This document shows positions 60,369 through 64,000 of a stretch of DNA of 64,000 nucleotides, piece by piece; within the stretch, counting starts at the first letter, position 1; every line of letters starts with the position of its first letter. The translations under genes were made by a program, and so were the position numbers. The notes below the pieces were generated by a model. That model was not told the origin of the DNA, searched no databases, and saw only the letters and a program-made list of their open reading frames with translations. Source of the stretch: Desulfopila inferna (GTDB lineage: Bacteria; Desulfobacterota; Desulfobulbia; Desulfobulbales; Desulfocapsaceae); NCBI RefSeq assembly GCF_016919005.1, contig NZ_JAFFQE010000003.1:124001-188000 (forward strand), given 5' to 3'.

Positions 60369-61089
60369 CAATATTATTGAGGGATCTTTTACGGGACCGA
60401 TTCTGACGAATAATTATCAGAAAATATTATATAAAAGTGGAATGGTTTCTTGCCGTTTCTGCTCAGCCCGCCTTTTCGGCCTCACTGAACATTGCGGATG
60501 CTATCAAAATAATCTATAGTACCTGACCCTTCTCTTGAAATCTACATTGTTTGTAATCTATGGTCTTTAGCACAGCCATACAAAAGGTTAAAGATTTTTT
60601 GATAATCTTGCGCTTATGACTGCGACAAATGGATCTTTTGTTAATCATTACGGTACAGTAAGAAGGTATATGGACGGTGGTAAAAAATTGGCATCCGAAT
60701 CAGTTCCAGGCTTTTTCACGCCTGCATGCCATTGATGACTTTGGCCATCCACACATTTTGTCCGCATCATCTCACCGCTTATACAAAAAACCTTCTTTGC
60801 CAATGCCGGAAACAGTGTGACTGGCAAGACGAAATTATTTCATTTTTTGTCCATTTCCAGTAGAACATTAATGGAAGCCTTCTTTGTCATCTTGCAAATT
60901 CATTTCCAGCGAAATTGATGAAAATTCACGGCCCTGCAAATTGCAAAACGATAAAATACGATACGTCATGTATTTCATCTTCAAATATTAAGCTAAACCT
61001 GGTTTTTTGCCCGGCATTGAACAGCGCATAGCGTGTCTGTTTCAGTCGAAAGCAGCGAAATTACCATAAATAACCAAGGAGAAAAACTC
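60369..61089. other. Intergenic region upstream of nifJ
   Basis: About 720 bp, AT-rich, with no gene that I can support. It should contain the divergent promoters for pabBC and nifJ. A weak inverted repeat AAAGATT...AATCTT lies near 60590-60610. No riboswitch or known RNA is recognised. Confidence 0.5.
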
Positions 61090-64000
61090 ATGTCTCGGAA
61101 AATGGTCACTATTGACGGCAATCAGGCCTGTACGCATGTCGCCTATGCCACGAGTGAAATTATCACCATCTATCCAATTACCCCATCCTCTCCGATGGCT
61201 GCGGAAGCTGATACTAAAGCAGCTGTTATGCAGAAGAACATCTACGGCACGGTTCCCATAGTGAATCAGATGCAGTCTGAAGCCGGCGTAGCTGGAGCGA
61301 TCCACGGTTCGCTGGCAACCGGAGCCGTATGTACCACCTTTACGGCTTCTCAGGGTCTTCTGTTGATGATTCCCAATATGTACAAGATTGCCGGCGAGCT
61401 TACTCCGACGGTTTTCCATGTTACCGCCCGCGCCATCGCCTGCCAGGGACTTTCGATCTTCGGCGATCACAGCGATGTATACGCGGCACGTCAGACCGGC
61501 TGGTCAATGCTATGCTCACAGAACGTTCAGGAATGTATGGACATGTCACTGATCGCCACCCAGGCATCTTTGAAATCCAGAATTCCTTTTGTTCATTTCT
61601 TCGATGGCTTTCGCACCTCACATGAAATTCAGAAGATCGAAGAACTGACCTACGACGATATGGGGGCCGTCATCGACGAGGAGCTGATTACCGCTCATCG
61701 AGAAAGGGCCCTGACCCCTGATAAACCTACCATTCGCGGTACCGCCCAAAATCCCGACGTTTACTTTACCGGCCGCGAAACAGTCAACAAATACTACAAC
61801 GCCTGTGCAGCAATAGTCCAGGAAACCATGGACAAATTCGCCGAGGTCAGCGGTCGTCAGTACAACCTTTTTGACTATCATGGCTCCCCTGAGGCCGAAG
61901 ATGTAGTGGTCATGATGGGTTCAGGCTGTGAAACCGCGGCAGCTACCATCGACTATCTGGTGGCCCAGGGAGAAAAAGTCGGCATGGTCATCGTCCGTCT
62001 TTATCGTCCTTTCGACTGCAAGGCCATGGTCAACTCACTTCCGAAGACGGTTGAGCGGGTCACGGTTCTAGACCGAACCAAGGAGCCGGGGGCTCCTGGA
62101 GATCCTCTCTATCTTGATGTCCGCGCCGCTATCGGCGAGGCCATGGACACCAACAGCTCCATCTATCCGCCGATTGTTCTGTCCGGACGTTACGGTCTCG
62201 GTTCCGCGGAGTTCACCCCGGCAATGGTTAAGGGTGTTTTCGACAATATGGCCTCCATGGCGCCCAAAAATAAATTCTGTGTCGGGCCGCATGACGATGT
62301 CACCTTCTCCAGTATTTCTTACGATCCCGACTTCAACATCGAGGGTGAAGACGTCTATCGTGCAATGTTCTACGGGCTGGGCTCGGATGGCACCGTAGGC
62401 GCCAACAAGAACACCATCAAGATTATCGGCACTGAAACCGACAACTCGGCTCAAGGCTACTTTGTCTACGACTCCAAGAAGTCGGGATCAATTACCACAA
62501 GCCATCTGCGCTTCGGCAGTAACGCCGTGGTTGCGCCCTACCTTATCAACAAGGCCAACTTCATCGCCTGTCATAACTTTACTTTCCTCAATCTCGTCGA
62601 CATGCTCGGCAATCTGGAGGAAGGTGGAACCTTTCTGCTTACTTCAAGCTACGGTAAAGAGGAAATCTGGGAACAGCTGCCCAAGAAGGTGCAGCAGGAC
62701 CTGATTGCCAAAAAGGCTAAATTCTATATTATCGACGCCATCGCTCTTGGCCAGGCATTAGGTCTGGGCGCCAGAATCAACATGATAATGCAGACCGCAT
62801 TCTTCATGATTTCAGGGATTCTGACCCAGCAGGAAGCCATTGACGCCATCAAAAACGCCATCAAGAAAACCTATGGCAAAAAAGGCGACAAGATTGTCCA
62901 GATGAACTACGATGCCGTAGATGCAGCCGTTAAGAACATTGTTGAAGTTCCGCTCGAGGACAAGATCGACGGCCATGAGCTTCCTCCCACGGTTCCGGCT
63001 CACGCTCCTGATTTTGTCAAGTCAGTGACTGCAACCATGATGGAGGGCAAAGGCGACAGGCTCAAGGTTTCACAAATCCCTGATGACGGTACCTGGCCTA
63101 CGGGTACTACTCAGTATGAAAAACGAAATATTGCCGTTTCCGTTCCCAAATGGCTGCCGGACAACTGCATTCAGTGCGGTCAGTGTGCACTTATCTGTCC
63201 CCATGCCGCCAATCGTATCAAGATTGTTCCGGAACTGCAGGACGCACCTGCTGATTTCGTCTCCAAAGAGGCCGTGGGCAAGTCCTTCAAAGGACAGCAG
63301 TTCATGGTGCAGATCTTCACTGAAGACTGCTGCGGCTGTACCCTCTGCGTCGAGATCTGCCCCGCTAAGACCAAGGCACTCGAAATGACCGCCAACACAG
63401 AGGAAGTGCGTCAGGTTCAATCTAAGAATGTCGAATATTTCCTGAACCTTCCGGAGATAAATCCTGCCGACATTAATCCGGCGACCATCAAGGGAAGCCA
63501 GCTGCTTAAGCCGCTTTTCGAGTTCTCCGGAGCCTGCGCCGGCTGTGGTGAAACCCCCTATGTAAAGTTAATCTCACAACTTTTTGGCGACAGACTGTAT
63601 GTCGGTAATGCTACAGGATGTTCCTCCATTTACGGCGGCAATCTGCCGACCACACCGTACACCAAACGTAAAGACGGCCGTGGTCCTACCTGGGCCAACT
63701 CACTGTTTGAGGATAATGCCGAATTTGCCTTCGGTATGAGGGCGACCGTCGACAAGCTCGGAATGCAGGCCAAGGAACTCCTCGAGACTGCAGCAGAAAG
63801 CCAGCTGATCTCCAAAGAGACGGCAGCCGGCATTGTCGATGCAGAGCAGAAAACCCAGATGGACATCGAGGCCCAGCGCGAACGGGTGGCCAAACTCAAA
63901 GAGGAGCTGAAGGGCAGCAAGGATATTATCGCCAAACGCCTCATCTCTCTTGCCGATTTTCTCGTTAAAAAATCCGTATGGGCCTTCGGCGGTGACGGCT
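61090..64000 (+). CDS. nifJ: Pyruvate:ferredoxin (flavodoxin) oxidoreductase, 5' part
   Basis: The gene begins with ATG behind AAGGAG and runs off the right edge after 970 codons (full length about 1170-1200). It oxidises pyruvate with CoA to acetyl-CoA and CO2, reducing ferredoxin. In order: the pyrimidine-binding domain (GNQACTHVAYATSEIITIYPITPSSPMAA, in pieces, residues 10-40), TKEPGAPGDPLYLDV in domain II near 336, the gamma-like domain GLGSDGTVGANKNTIKIIG near 440, a two-cluster ferredoxin domain CIQCGQCALICPHAA near 694 and CCGCTLCVEICP near 748, and the start of the thiamine-diphosphate domain CAGCGETPYVKL and GNATGCSSIYGGNLP near 815-850. The single-chain form is usual for Desulfobacterota and clostridia. 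It feeds pyruvate from the propionate module into acetyl-CoA. Confidence 0.95.
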   Translation, partial: MSRKMVTIDGNQACTHVAYATSEIITIYPITPSSPMAAEADTKAAVMQKNIYGTVPIVNQMQSEAGVAGAIHGSLATGAVCTTFTASQGLLLMIPNMYKIAGELTPTVFHVTARAIACQGLSIFGDHSDVYAARQTGWSMLCSQNVQECMDMSLIATQASLKSRIPFVHFFDGFRTSHEIQKIEELTYDDMGAVIDEELITAHRERALTPDKPTIRGTAQNPDVYFTGRETVNKYYNACAAIVQETMDKFAEVSGRQYNLFDYHGSPEAEDVVVMMGSGCETAAATIDYLVAQGEKVGMVIVRLYRPFDCKAMVNSLPKTVERVTVLDRTKEPGAPGDPLYLDVRAAIGEAMDTNSSIYPPIVLSGRYGLGSAEFTPAMVKGVFDNMASMAPKNKFCVGPHDDVTFSSISYDPDFNIEGEDVYRAMFYGLGSDGTVGANKNTIKIIGTETDNSAQGYFVYDSKKSGSITTSHLRFGSNAVVAPYLINKANFIACHNFTFLNLVDMLGNLEEGGTFLLTSSYGKEEIWEQLPKKVQQDLIAKKAKFYIIDAIALGQALGLGARINMIMQTAFFMISGILTQQEAIDAIKNAIKKTYGKKGDKIVQMNYDAVDAAVKNIVEVPLEDKIDGHELPPTVPAHAPDFVKSVTATMMEGKGDRLKVSQIPDDGTWPTGTTQYEKRNIAVSVPKWLPDNCIQCGQCALICPHAANRIKIVPELQDAPADFVSKEAVGKSFKGQQFMVQIFTEDCCGCTLCVEICPAKTKALEMTANTEEVRQVQSKNVEYFLNLPEINPADINPATIKGSQLLKPLFEFSGACAGCGETPYVKLISQLFGDRLYVGNATGCSSIYGGNLPTTPYTKRKDGRGPTWANSLFEDNAEFAFGMRATVDKLGMQAKELLETAAESQLISKETAAGIVDAEQKTQMDIEAQRERVAKLKEELKGSKDIIAKRLISLADFLVKKSVWAFGGDG

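Overview
The window looks like chromosome from an anaerobic, propionate-metabolising member of the Desulfobacterota (Desulfobulbales-like). This is inferred from gene content: a complete methylmalonyl-CoA module with a sodium-pumping decarboxylase, pyruvate:ferredoxin oxidoreductase, a glycyl-radical enzyme, TRAP transport and PAS-histidine kinases. No 16S rRNA gene or other definitive marker is present.

Layout. Positions 1-13.4 kb are accessory and partly decayed: a Cache-sensor fragment, a decayed outer-membrane transporter, a glucosidase-like gene with an internal deletion and a lost catalytic half, a DUF3604 tail and a truncated IS21 istA, mixed with intact genes (DUF4136 lipoprotein, outer-membrane barrel, TolB/TPR regulator, DUF4239-type membrane protein, MscS channel, SYLF protein, a receiver domain lacking its phospho-acceptor Asp). 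This part ends at a perfect 21-bp hairpin and tRNA-Arg(CCG). From 13.7 to 18.0 kb a TRAP transporter operon (dctPQM plus a possible 58-residue membrane protein) ends in an ornithine cyclodeaminase/mu-crystallin family gene. A MetE/UROD-like protein follows at 19.1 kb.

Positions 20.6-39.6 kb hold the core module. Going right: TetR, propionyl-CoA synthetase, succinyl-CoA synthetase (sucCD), a carboxyltransferase, an ABM-fold protein, a 67-residue tail-like protein, a biotinylated 5S-type carboxylase subunit and a gamma carbonic anhydrase. Going left: a second, closely related TetR, methylmalonyl-CoA epimerase, mutase and MeaB; and further right a second carboxyltransferase, OadG-like, biotin-carrier and OadB-like subunits of a Na+-pumping decarboxylase. 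Together they interconvert propionyl-CoA, methylmalonyl-CoA and succinyl-CoA, pass the carboxyl group to or from pyruvate/oxaloacetate, and can couple decarboxylation to sodium export. The two TetR paralogues and TAAC-N3-GTTA palindromes near their promoters suggest one shared regulatory circuit.

Positions 40.2-47.2 kb contain a trans-4-hydroxy-L-proline dehydratase (HypD) operon: FCD regulator, radical-SAM activase, hypD. A second FCD regulator, an EamA transporter and an exported ATP-dependent DNA ligase lie downstream. Positions 47.5-64 kb are housekeeping and signalling: HNH protein, folC, UvrD-like helicase, diguanylate cyclase, nagZ-TM2 pair, PAS kinase-receiver hybrid, DUF493 pair, pabB-pabC fusion, and nifJ running off the right edge.

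Several dispersed repeat families are visible: a two-hairpin element that begins in the stop codon of upstream cistrons in two carboxylase operons, a ~150-bp MITE-like inverted element, a 174-bp element with terminal inverted repeats and a 6-bp target duplication at the end of pabBC, and an exact 15-mer in the decayed left part. Functions rest on motif recognition from memory; no database search was run.
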